Shown here piece by piece: positions 13,186-25,133 of a DNA stretch of 64,000 bases. The stretch spans positions 571,508 through 635,507 of the forward strand of contig VZDJ01004378.1 in the NCBI GenBank assembly GCA_008694505.1, read 5' to 3'. The stretch is from Cyanoderma ruficeps. Its lineage: Eukaryota > Chordata > Aves > Passeriformes > Timaliidae. The notes beneath the pieces are model-generated. The model was not told the DNA's origin. It searched no databases and saw only the letters and a list, made by a program, of their open reading frames with translations. The position numbers and the translations under genes were made by a program. The first letter of the stretch is position 1; every line of letters starts with the position of its first letter.

Positions 13186-16100
13186 TTCATTCAACCATTC
13201 ATCTACTGAGACTACAGCAGTCATGTGGCTTGAACCACACTTGTTCTAGCAGCAGCGTATAATCTAGCTCATTAAAGAAAGTTATTCAGCTTTCTTGGGC
13301 ACCTTTTGGGATGTCTTTGAATTTCTACATTATTTTCCAACTTATATCTGCAATCTGGACTCTCACTGATGTTAGGAGGCACTCTGCATTCTGAAAAAGA
13401 TTAAATTCTTGACTATTATTTTATATATCTTCAAGAGGTTCAGTTCTATTTCTCCCAAAGTTCAGTTTCAAATTTTACATGGTTTGACCTAGAAAATAAT
13501 GATCCTTCCTGAATACATAATAAGGTTTTCTTACATTTGATAGGGTGAGGTATAGATGTACCCTGCACTGATGTTTCTTTGCTGATACAAGGGTCATACT
13601 TCAGTATGCTATTTTTGACAGTGTCTAGCTATGTCTGGTTAGCACCATGTAGAGACTTGACATGAGTGAATCTCAGAAAAACTGCATCAGCATGATTTTA
13701 TGGTCAGCAGAGCTTTTGTGCTGCTACAGCAGCATGGCTTCCAATTTGAGACCCATCTTATGTGGCAAGATACTGGAGTATCTTCTCATGCTGCAGCATA
13801 GTGCAATGCAAATATAACCCTCTCACTTCTGATAGATCTTTACTCAGCATAAACACTTTACCTAAACCATCTTAACAATAACAAAATTATTAAAAATATA
13901 TTATTCAGAAAGTAGACATTATGATACAACTACATGCCAGAATGTAGCTCACTCATGCAATCCCTTGGCAAGTGTGAATGGTGCTCTGTATTTCATTAAG
14001 CAATCGCCATAATTTCATAAGGTCTTTGCCTCACTCATTTGCTGACAAATAGAAACATGGGGCATTTGAGGGAACTGAGAGTGGTTATTGTAACCAAAAT
14101 CTTCAGAGAATTCTGCTCTTATATTTCAAGGCTCTGTTGAATTGAGATTTTATAATTACACAATGAAGATTAGATTAGGCTTGTCAGTTTATTGGATACG
14201 AAAAAGTATGTTCTTGCAAATATGATCACACTATACTTAGGACTCCGCTCAGAGATATGGCCTTTCAGTAAGGAGGTTTAAACAATTTTTAAAGATAAGC
14301 AGACATTTTTGCATTTTTTCTTTATTTTCTTGGATTTGAAATAGCTGAAAAATATTGGCTGAAAAAAATTAATCTGAGAAGAAAACTTTTCCTAGTAATT
14401 TTGCGAAAACTATTGAAGATAAGCCCATGAAAGCTGAGTGTATAAACTTTTGGGGAATCTTATTAAGTCAAACAACTACATCATGGAATTGTGTCTATTT
14501 GATCATGCAGAGATAGAATTCCTGTTTTGTTTAAATGCTATCATAAGAGGTTCAACTATGTTATTCAAAAATATTCAAGTTATATGTAGGGTTGTAAAGA
14601 AATTTTCCCAGTTTGTTGCTGTTTCTGATATGTTTTGTGTAATAACACTTTTTGTTTCATTCAGTTTTGAAGGAACAAGCTATTTTATATGGCAGTTTCT
14701 TAGTTGTTTCCTCTGTCCCTGCTGAACGTTTGTTTGCTGCTATTGCAGGATTGCAACAAAACTGAGTTGCAACATCTGGAATTTGACCTTTAACACACAG
14801 CTGCCCATTTACTTCGAGACATGCATTCAGTACATTTGGCGGGGAGAGAAGGGCAGAGGTGCCTGTTTGGCGCTTTTTATTTTATTTTATTTTTCTGTGG
14901 TGACTGCATTTGATCTTTGTAGTAGGGACTCACAGACCTTTTCTGGCCAGAGACCAAAGTTCTTGGTCTAGCACAGAGGGCACCTGCCAGGCTGCTCGTG
15001 GAAAGGAAATGACATGATCACGCTGCCACCTGTTCCCAAAGGGCTACACTCGCAGCCAGGTTGCTCATTCACCAGGTCACCTTGTTGTAGCCAGGCCAAA
15101 TCATGCTGGGTGATGAGTTCATTGGCTTTCCAGCACCCTGGGTGCCTTGGGATGAAACTGCCTCAGGCTGGCCAAACAATTGACACTGTCTGTAGGAAGT
15201 GTGATGCAATCTGTTAAGAACAGTAGTTTGGAAATGTCAGAAACAGTTTTTTTACTGTTTTATATGTAGATGTCAGAAATAAAAAAGGGAAAGAGGTCAG
15301 TGATGACAAGGAGAGTTTCAAGTAGTTGTCCTGAATCACAAACCGATTTCAACAAGCTGCATACAGTTTTTGCTCATACAACAACAGTTTTTAAGACTGA
15401 GATTTGTTGTATGAGTTCAAAATAACTTTGTATCATGAGTAAACTGAAATGGAGCTCCCAGCACAGGTAATGGACACTCTCTAAGGCGTGGCAGATGTGT
15501 CTGAATGACGTACTAGGAATGCAGTATGTACATTAGGCTTTATTTGCCAGACCTCCTTTCCATGAGGCTGGAAACAAGCTCTGGCTTTTGAGCCCACCTC
15601 TTGTGACAGCCATATCAGAAAACCAGCTGATGAAGAAGGAATGGGCCCTGATTGGTAGTTTTAACATTAAATCTATCCTGATAACATAAGGCAGAACAAA
15701 TTCTCTTTGAGTGGCTTTGAAAAATTTGACATTCTGGAGTTATGCTTACTTAGAAGTAGATGCATTATAGAGCTATATAGGGCAGAGTAAAAGCAATGTA
15801 TCAGGAGGAAAAGATGGGCTGTGCAGTGGCTCTTCTACTTTGAAATTTGGCTCACTCATTGGATCACACGGTGGAAAACTGAAGCTCTTGAGGTAAATCT
15901 GCCCTTGGTCTTCTCTACACTGAGAACAGGAGGGATATCCCAAAGTGTTGCACTGACACTGCAGCAACATGCAGTGCTGATCGGATGCAGCTGGTGGAGC
16001 AGAAGAGCTTCCCCTGTGGCAACAGCTGTACTTGACACCTTCTCTAGACTGGTGTGAGGCTCAGCCGTACAGATTCTCCTTGCAATGACAGTAGCTGGTC

Positions 16101-17870
16101 TTCTTTGCAATATACACTTACAGACACTTTTGCTGGTACTATTTGGTGTGAGCTTGTAGCCCTGCAAAAGTAGGAGAGCTCCTCAAAACTCTCAGAAAGA
16201 AAGCCATTTGACCTTGAGGGTTCCCTTCAAATGAAGTATTTGACACTAAAGCAGAACAAAACAACATTGCTTCCACATTGCTGGCTTCCCTCCTCCACAA
16301 CGTACACAAAGACAGAGTTTTTGACTCAGCAACCATGCTGACAAAGATCCATTATCTGTGCAGCTCTAGAATTTAGACCGAGATCCACAAAGGACTCAGG
16401 GTACACCCATGCATGCACTGCAGGCAGATACAAGCAACCTCTGTCCTCACTCTAAGCTCACAAAAAGCCCACATGACCACAGTTTAGTGAGTCACTGAAC
16501 CTCAGCTAACATGCTCTGCTGAGATGAACAAACATATATTCTAACTGCAGGGCAAAATATTTAAAAATGTGTTTACTGCTGTCACATTTCTTGGTATTCA
16601 AACAAATGTTTATCAGTACCATTTTGTGCAGCAACCAGAGGCCCCTGGCTCCTGCTGTTTTAGGCTGAAAACAAAAATATAAGAAAGGCATGGTGCCTAC
16701 ACTTCACAGTTTATCTTCTAGCAAAAGAAGAGATAGCCAGCAGGTAGAATGTTATATAAAACATTGATGTGGCTAGGGAAAGGAAATTAAGGAAAATACT
16801 CCCTTTTTGGCCTTGGGAATTAAAACTTATATCCATTTTAACATATTCTTAGTGGAAGTGAAAGGTGAAATTTAATGTGCATGTGCACTTCTGTATAGTA
16901 GAGTAGACTGCAGAAAATTCATCATCAAACTTCTGAAGCAGAGCCAACCTTTCCCCTTTACACCTTAGTCTCTTGTTACACATTACATTACCTATTGACT
17001 GGATTTGTGGGGGATTGTGGAAGGCTGCTATCCTCTGGGTTAAAAGAGTAGCTGTTTGTGGGAGAAGATGCTGAAGCTCCTTATAGATAACACTATTGTT
17101 CAGTAAGACTATTTTTTGAACTGATGGGTGTTCTTATGCATACAAAGTAAATTCTCTTTGTAAATAAAGTGAACAATATTTTTTGGATATATAGCTCTCA
17201 ACAAATAGAAAGGTAGAAAGGGATAGGCAATTCCAAATTTCCAGTGCTCAATACTTTCTTGAAATGGGCCTGTCAATCAGATCCTTGAAAAATTCTCAGG
17301 CAATCAAATCCCAAGTTAATTTAAAAAATCTCTTCCTAACTGAATGTACGTTTTATTACATCATTTAAAATAAAGGCTGCATTAAATGATCATATGTTTC
17401 AAAATTCCTTGGATATTACAGGGATAAGCTCCTGAATACTTATCACCAACACTTATTTCTCCAGTGCCCTCTAATTCCAAGTAGACATCTATTTTATTGC
17501 TTTCTTTCCTGAGCTCATGGCACAACTGTTCTATTTGTCTTCCAGGGAGGTTGATAGTTGTTGGCGAGTGACACTGTCACTGGGGGAAGTATTCCTGAGT
17601 AATGACTCTAGGATGGAGTTTGAGGGAAATCCTTGCTGCTAAGTAAATCTGAGACAGTCTTCAATTCTGTATTTATTTACAAATCTTATTCATTTTCCCT
17701 TGATAGACAGTATTACATTCCTTTCAGCTGCTTCAGGTTTTTGCTATGTGGGCTTTCAGGAACAGAAAACAAAACTGGCTGGAAACAGAAGGTTTGTTTT
17801 CCTTTTGTTTCATGGAGGTGGCCAGTGAAGAAGCTTATTCTTCTTCAGTTTTTATTCTTTTATTTACTTT
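13186..17870. other. Non-coding stretch, no gene recognised
   Basis: Mostly unique sequence. The part from about 14.8 to 16.4 kb is less AT-rich and carries several overlapping frames of 60-103 codons on both strands, none with family resemblance. No repeat family was recognised. Confidence 0.5.
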
Positions 17871-18085
17871 GAAATGGAAACTTCACAATAGGAGTCATCA
17901 TGCACTGGAACATCTTCTCTGAAGAGACTGTCTCATCCTTGAGATTTCTTTTAAAAAGAACATACGTGGACATAACTCTGAGAAACCTGCTTAAAGCTTT
18001 AAAATTAACTCTGCTTTGAGCAGGACTGGGAATAGATGGCCTCCAGAGGTCTTTCCCAAAAAAATGTATTCAGTGATACTCTGAG
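17871..18085 (+). mobile_element. CR1 LINE 3' end, old copy
   Basis: On the plus strand the sequence preserves the diagnostic CR1 tail, 'CTGCTTTGAGCAGGACTGGG' followed by GATGGCCTCCAGAGGTC at 18,010-18,053. Upstream it has a decayed ORF2 C-terminus whose codons read like 'VMHWNIFSEETVSSLRFLLK', against the family pattern of HWNRLPREVV followed by SLEVFK. The terminal ATTCTATGA repeats are badly decayed. No open frame of useful length is left. Confidence 0.75.
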
Positions 18086-19170
18086 ACTACCATTTCGGTC
18101 ATGAACTTTTTGCACATCTTCAAGTATGTTTAGACATTGCTGTGGATATGGAGCACAGATCTAAAACTGAAACAAAAGCTGACCTTTGCCAATAAATCTA
18201 CATGGCACAGACCACCACCTCACGGACATACTGAATCCAGTCTCAAAGCATTATAATCCAAAGCATTATGGTCTGATCTGATCACTCAAGGCTCCTTTAA
18301 GAGGTAACTGTAGAGGTCATTTAAGGCACGATGCTCTAGAACCTCCCTAGGCCTGCAGGAACCAGGGAGAAGCCACTGCAGTAAATGCAGCCCAGGTTAT
18401 TTTTCCTCTGCACCTCTTGTCTGGTGTTGCTAATGCTACTCTCTCTGTTCAGCCTTCTTTCTGTTCAGGCACTTTGCAGTGTAAGATTTGACTTTAGCAT
18501 GATTCACTCTGTTCTCAGACTAAAGAAAATCTCCACTTTGAAAGATGAAACTCTCAGAGTAGTTGAGGAGCTTGAGGATAATCACCTGATATTGGTATTA
18601 ACTGAGGATACCTGTTAACAGTTACAAATAGCAATCAGAAGGATGGTTTTCTTTTTTAGCTTACCGTGAAAGGCACGGCATTTAATCAAGACATTTGGAG
18701 CTAATAGTATTTAGTATCATAGTATGAGTAATATAAGCTACTGGCCAAAATACAAAGTGGCTTTTGGAGAAATGAAAGCTTAGTCGTGACAGTTCTTTGC
18801 AATCTCTAAAAAAGGAAACTTCATCCTACAATTTCCCATCACTTCTCATGTCAGTACACCCTGGATGAGGATGCTGCACCAATCACCCAGCAACATTCAG
18901 TTGTACTCTGCTTAAGACAACAGGACCCAAAGGCAATCAGCACTTTGCTTTTTGATATCTCATAGTGTAGGGCCTTATATTACATCATGTATTACATTGC
19001 TTCACTGTCAGGAAGAACATAATTCCATCTCTTTTCAAAGACTATATGTTCATAACTGGTAAACAGAGACACACAAAGGATCTGAATAGGCTGCTTAATT
19101 TTCTCACAAGCAAGAAAAGATCTCATAATACAGATTTGTAAAGAATCCTATATACTTGCAGCGTGTGTTT
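18086..19170. other. Non-coding stretch, no gene recognised
   Basis: Unique sequence. A 77-codon forward frame with a hydrophobic start (18,385-18,618) has no acceptable context or family match and is treated as chance. Confidence 0.5.
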
Positions 19171-19210
19171 ACTGCTGGTATTTGATTATTACTGCTGGTA
19201 TTTGAATATT
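19171..19210. repeat. 20-base tandem duplication
   Basis: Two adjacent copies of ACTGCTGGTATTTGATTATT, the second differing by one base (GAATATT). Confidence 0.9.
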
Positions 19211-22200
19211 ATTTTTCACATAATTTACAAGGAGCTTTTGTTTACTGGATTTGTAAAAGAATTGAGCAAAGTTAGCAGGATGAAACATGCTGGTTTTAGC
19301 TATGATCACAGATGCTAGGCCTCTAGCAGTTGACCTGCACAAGGAACAGAATTCTTCCCACCTAAATTTCACCATCCAGAAGTCAGGGATGTCCTCTGTG
19401 TTAACCACTAAGGTTTCTTCCAGAGTCTGTGAGAAGAAGGAATCTAAACTAGGTACAATATTTTTCTGCAGGTATCCTATTTTCTCCCCTGAATACAGAG
19501 AAAGTGTTGACTATCTGAGACCAATATCTGATGATTAATTCAGTGGGAAATCACTTAAGTTTGTAGATGCATTATTTGAATGTGCTCAGATGAAAAAAAT
19601 ATACAAAATAAGTTAAAGAAGATTTGAACATGTAGAGATTTATTTTTCAGTTTATTAAAATATTGAACTCTTTACATTAATCTGAGTTGAATGTCTACAC
19701 TTTTGTTAATACACAGTGGAAAACAGAACTGCAGTTTCCAGAATTATTGCTATTTTAGGAGACAGCGAGAGCTGAGTGTCCTCAATAACTCTCAAGATAA
19801 GTCCTTTAAAGTAGTTATTTAAGACATAAGGTTCATGAGGTTTCTATGGAGGTGACTCTTTTTGTGTAGGTGTATCAAAATAAGCATTTGCATCAAATGA
19901 GTGTTCTGGAACATGGCTGTTACAAATTCTGTGTTTTCAATCCACAGCTTGTCACGCCAAATAATACATTATCCCTGAGCTAAATATTAAAGCCAAAAAG
20001 AGTAGCAGGATTCCAGCACCTATGCAAATCAGATCATACAGAATAAATCCAATCTTATCAAATCCTGCCTTACTACAGAAATGCCTTCCCTCCCCTTATG
20101 TCTTAGATGACAATCCACAGGACAACTTCTGGCTCTTCTCTATCTTGACCTGAGGTCCTTCCTTCTTGTTTTCCACAGTTTCCCTTCACACGTACCACAC
20201 AGCACTTGGACTTGCTCATAGCTGTGCTGCTTTGTGGGACCGGCACTCCTGTCCCGTGACAATTTTGGAAATTCCCTAACTCCTTCCCTAAAACCTTCTA
20301 GTATTGCTGGGACTTTGGAACTGAGCCAAATGTCTAGTGGTGCTTGACACCCTGTGCCTACATGTTGGGGTGAGAGCGTGGAGGTCCCTCAGCATCCCCC
20401 ACAGCTTGCAGGATCCCAGACTTTGAGGATCCATTTCCCTGATATGAGCCCCAATTACAAAACTGAAGGGAGGTCTGCTTTGGCAGATGTCCCAACTTGC
20501 AGATGAGCTGTCGCAGAGCTGAGGAAGAGTGGCAAGTGGGGCACCCTAACACGACTGCAGTGCCTGGTGGACACTGCAGTGTGGCCACATGTCCCCCAGC
20601 ACCAGGCAAAGTTGAGATGGAGCTCAGGGAGATGCCTTGTCTCCATTAGCTGTGAGTTCAGATGCTCCTCTCTCCCTCCCAGAGATCCTCTGTGCTTTTT
20701 CTGACTACTTCTTTGTCCCTTTTGCTTTGCTTCTCAAAGATCCTCTGCTCTTTTTCTTACTGTGGAGCTCACATCTCTGCTAAAGTCTAACTTGCAAATT
20801 TCCTCTGCTTCTGAGTGCCTGCAAAAATCTTTTATTGGGATGGTGTAACATGGATGGGGGCACACTTGGGCTTGAGGCATCTACTGTTTAAGCTCTCAGA
20901 GTCCATTCAGAAACTTAAATATTTGAACAACTATCTTCATTAAGGGCAAGGGCTAACACCCCTCTGTTTTTCAGAAAAGAAAATGTTTTGAGTCTGCACT
21001 GTTTTTCTAAGCCCTGTTAACCATGCTTCCTAGTGAAGTTAGATAGCCTGAAGACTAAAGTTCAAGAATTTGTATTTGTAGAATCCATGAAAATATGAAC
21101 ATACCCTAAGGTATTGATTTGCTGTCATCAGATACTGAAAACCAGAAAAGCATTTTACTTAAAAACTCCCATGTTTTTAATAGCTTGCTATACCTTTAGA
21201 CCTCCTCCCTCAGTTAAAAATTAACTGCTGTAGTTAACAAATCTTTATCAGCTAGCAGCAAGTTCACTTTGCTGATTCTCCAAATATTCAAGTAGAATGA
21301 CATCTGATCCACAGCAATTTCAGCTCATGTGATTACAGACATCTACCAGATCAGATAGGTTCAGCTTTCACTGTTCACTGCCACTTGGCTAAGAGTTACC
21401 CTTGACCCACATTTTTCATCTGCTCACATGGAAAAGAAATGGGCAGATTATGGTAGAAATGCAAATGAGTACTATGTACCTATGGTTCAATCCATACATA
21501 AGACTTTGCTACTCAATAAAAGGTGAAAAATCCATATATCAACACCAAATATGAAGAATTTAAAGCAATGCTCTAAATATTTCACAAACACACAGATACC
21601 ATAGTAAACATACTCCAAAGAGCACTAAGGGAAGTAGTTAATGAAATGTTCAATGAGAACCTCTTGTACATTTTGCTGGAAGAAATTACATTGTTGGGAA
21701 GAACAATTTGAAGGAATTATTAATATTATCAATGTATTCTGTGAAGAATAATTGCAGGAGTCTAATTTTATTAACTTAAAATGACATGCACAATATCTAG
21801 ACCGTATGAAAGACAATATAAAGAAAATAATGTTATATATATGCAGAAAAAATGGATTACTAATTAGCAGTCAAAATATATATTATAATGTATAAGAAAT
21901 GCTTGAAATCACTTTGTTTTTTGATGCCAAAGGTTTTTCAGATTTTATAGTAATCATTAAATTACTAGTTACACAGCTATATATGGAGTTCCTGTTTCTT
22001 TCATATACCAAATCAGAGCTGTGGAGATTATTGCAAGAGCTATAACATGTTTTTCAGTGTGAAATAAATAAGCCTCATGAGTCACATTATTTCATCTCTC
22101 TATGTGGGGATTTATGCACATCCTTCCCAGCACCATTAAAAGAGATAAGACTTATGTATGCAAATCCTAAGATAGCACAGGGAGACGAAATCGGTAAATT

Positions 22201-22373
22201 TTACAGAATAGCTATTAGCCTGAAATTATAGGGAAAACACAAAAGGCATTCTCTTGTAAAAAATTAAGTACTCTGGGCTTGATCTTTATGCCCAAAGTAC
22301 AACAGATGGAAAAAAGTATAAATTGTAAGATTAAGATGTAAATAGTACAATAGAGAATGTTTGTTCCTGTACT
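19211..22373. other. Non-coding stretch; imperfect 23-base repeat near 20.7 kb
   Basis: Unique sequence. At 20,683-20,705 and 20,739-20,761 the motif AGATCCTCTG-CTTTTTCTGAC occurs twice, 56 bases apart, inside a pyrimidine-rich stretch. The region 20.3-20.65 kb is locally GC-richer, but no gene or LTR could be identified in it. Confidence 0.5.
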
Positions 22374-22400
22374 CTCTGTCAGGGGCAGGCGGTGACAGAG
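22374..22400. repeat. Short hairpin next to a CpG cluster
   Basis: CTCTGTCA (22,374-22,381) and TGACAGAG (22,393-22,400) form a perfect 8-base stem with an 11-base loop. CGCGCTGCGG follows immediately. No T run follows, so it is not a terminator. Confidence 0.7.
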
Positions 22401-23739
22401 CGCGCTGCGGATATGAACTGAGAGCGTGTAAATCTGAAGATGTGCTAGGAGTGGGAACAAAGAGCTATATTCGGATAATGTGTCATAGGTACCTGAGGTA
22501 GGAGTTGGAATTGCTCTGAGATTTAAGGTCAGGAGGGTGACAAGTGATCCAAGCTCAGACTGGCATATCCTGGTGTCCTGCAGGAGCCATGTGAGGGCAC
22601 AAGCATAGCTATATTATGTAGCTCTGTCCCTCCTTATAAACTGCAGGATATGGTTTCAGTCCATGGAGAGCAAAGTTTCAGAAAAATTTTATAGAGATAA
22701 ATGTGTTAAGCACCCACATCTCTGTAGGGCCTTTTCCCCAGAGCAGTTCATGAAGCTCAGGACTCCCACTATCACCCTGGGTCTGGGGCTCATGTTACTT
22801 TACTTGTGCAGTCTCTACTGCTTTGCCAAATCTGACTTATGGGCAGCCAGTTAGCAGAGACCTTCTATACCTCTCTTTTCTTCTTTTTCCCCCCTCTGGG
22901 GTTGAGCAGGTACTGAGATCCTATACCTCATTTTTATTTTTAGAGTAGCTTTATGTCCGAGATCTCACCTTGCCTGTGACTCAAACTGTGCATGCCATAT
23001 CTTTTTGTGTGTGCCTTAGGTATTTTACAAAAGATGTGACACGTGGAAGTGTTGCACAAGACTGGATAGATATTGCATGTGTCTTTCTGGATCACAAGTT
23101 AGTAGCTGATGCCAGAAAGCATCTCTGACACCTTCTGCTGTATTAGTCATGGTTTTATGCAATTAATGTAAATAATTTTGATTTTTGTACATCATGTAAT
23201 TACAATACATTTTTAATCATCCCACCTGGAGCAATTGAATATGAAAAAACATATGGTGACTTTGTTTTGTTGATCAACCAGATAATCAAACAATAGATAA
23301 TGTTTAGAAAACCTGTGGTTTAGGGAGGATCTAGCTGGTTTCATTGAAGTTCTTGTTCTGTTATGATGATGAAAACTCAGGAAACATGATAGTCCTACTA
23401 GATTTTCTGTTATTGCACTAGTAAAATAATCAGTCTTACAGCAGACTACAGGGCCCACCAACAGGCACAAGAGCTCAGTTGTACTGGGAATGGTACAAAT
23501 AGGTGATAAAAGTTCTTATTCCTGAAAATAGAAATATATTTTCGGGTATGAACACAGCCATGTGGAGCAGCTAACAGTTTTGACAACTCTTCATTCTTCT
23601 AGTATATAAAATCAATTAATATTTATTTTAAAAATAATAATCTTATTTGGCAAGAGACAATGGCCTTTCCAGTTTTCATTTAGCAAGAATAATTTCCAAG
23701 TTCAGATAATATCTGCTTCCCTACTGCTTGTGCTAATAG
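22401..23739. other. Non-coding stretch, no gene recognised
   Basis: Unique sequence. CpG sites are dense just after the hairpin (22,401-22,472) and then become rare. No repeat or gene was recognised. Confidence 0.5.
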
Positions 23740-23960
23740 AGAAAGCTCCTTCTGTCGTTTCGAGCTATGAAATTTAATTGCCCAGAGTGGCTGATACTTA
23801 TTTTCAACAACTGCTGAACAAACTCTTTAAAATGCTGTAATTGCATAGACAGGAATCCTTAATTTAATGTACACCTTGTGGCATTAAAATGGGAGCTTAT
23901 GTGAGGGAGATAAAGAGCTCCGGGGCCTTCTCAAGCATCTTTGTCTGGGGAAGGGCGCAT
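23740..23960. promoter_or_regulatory. Candidate conserved non-coding element
   Basis: This stretch has no repeat and no coding pattern. It combines homeodomain-type cores (TTTAATTGCCC, GTAATTGC, CTTAATTTAATG), a GATA-type core (GAGATAAAGAGC) and retained CpGs (TCGTTTCGAGC, CTCCGGGG, GGGCGC) in otherwise CpG-poor surroundings. This texture is common in vertebrate developmental enhancers. No alignment could be made, so this is inference from composition only. Confidence 0.25.
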
Positions 23961-25071
23961 CATTGGCTTTATTCTGCTCTCACTTATATTTATTATAGAC
24001 AAAAGTAAAGTACATAATTTACATGAACTTTTTCTCTTTTGCACAGGTAGCAGTGAGAGGCTGTTTCAGCTCTCCATTTCATGAATGGCTTTTTCACTGA
24101 ACCTGAGCACCTGAATGTCACATCTCACCTTTGGGAGTCACTGTGTAGTGCTTGTTTGCGTGACAAGCACAGCATACTTTCTCCCCACATATATTTTTAT
24201 TTCATAATTTTTAGTTCATATGCAAACTTTTTTCTCTGAAAAGAAAGGCCTTTGGATAAGGGGGAAAATGAGTTGGAGGTAGGTAAATATAGAATTAGAA
24301 AGATGGTTTTTACTGTATAATGCTTCAGTTAAAGAAGTTTTACTCAGCTGAAAATCAAATATTTTGGTTTCCAACTCTGCCATTGCCACCTACCAAATAT
24401 ATTTTTGTCCTTCACAACCACTTCTGCCTAAACAAGATCTCTTATCCTACATAAGGGAAAAGATTATCTTATGACCTATGTCATAAGTAAGATAAGTAAG
24501 GCTCTGCTCAAAGCATGCTGTCAAAACAGGGAAGAGATCCATCAGCACTGCTTTGCTTTTCAGGGGACTGATGAGTGTGCACACATTCTGCTGGCTCAGC
24601 TCCACTTGAAAGCTGGGAAGGGATCTCCTCAAAATATGGTAACTGGGTTGTTTGTGGTCATGTAAATATTTCTTCATAGAGGCCTTAAACTTTGTTAAAT
24701 TTGTTAGGTTTGAGTGTTTGAAAGGATTGACCTAGAATAAAACATCTAGGGCTGCCTAATTATCTGAAGGAATATAGAAAGCATTTGTGCCAGCATCTGA
24801 TATATCTGTTCCCCTAAACTACTGGCTTTTCAAGTGCTTGTGCTCACACTGGGAACAAACATATTTCCACTATGATTTGGCATCTTCTCAGAGCATCTTG
24901 TAATGTTCTGAGGACATCCCTAGAAAGCTTTTTGCCTTAATTAGAAAAGGAAGCAGCAATTCAGGGTTACTGAACATAGAAAGCTTGTACCAACTTGTGG
25001 TAGAGAGCATATTACAGAATGTTTTTTCAGTTTTAAACTTGGGCCATTTTTCATGCAATTCATTAATGCAT
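23961..25071. other. Non-coding stretch, no gene recognised
   Basis: Unique AT-rich sequence. Nothing specific was recognised. Confidence 0.5.
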
Positions 25072-25133
25072 TTTTATAGATTTTTGTATGGGTTTCTAGC
25101 ACTTTTATAGATTTTTGTATGGGTTTCTAGCAC
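25072..25133. repeat. Perfect 31-base tandem duplication
   Basis: The 31-base unit beginning TTTTATAGATTTTTGTATGG and ending TTTCTAGCAC occurs twice head-to-tail with no difference. This implies a recent duplication, or an assembly slip. Confidence 0.95.

Noticed and set aside
18385..18618. 77-codon frame with a hydrophobic, signal-like N-terminus
   Set aside because: No family match, no conserved start context and no supporting exon structure. Hydrophobic starts are common in CT-rich chance frames.
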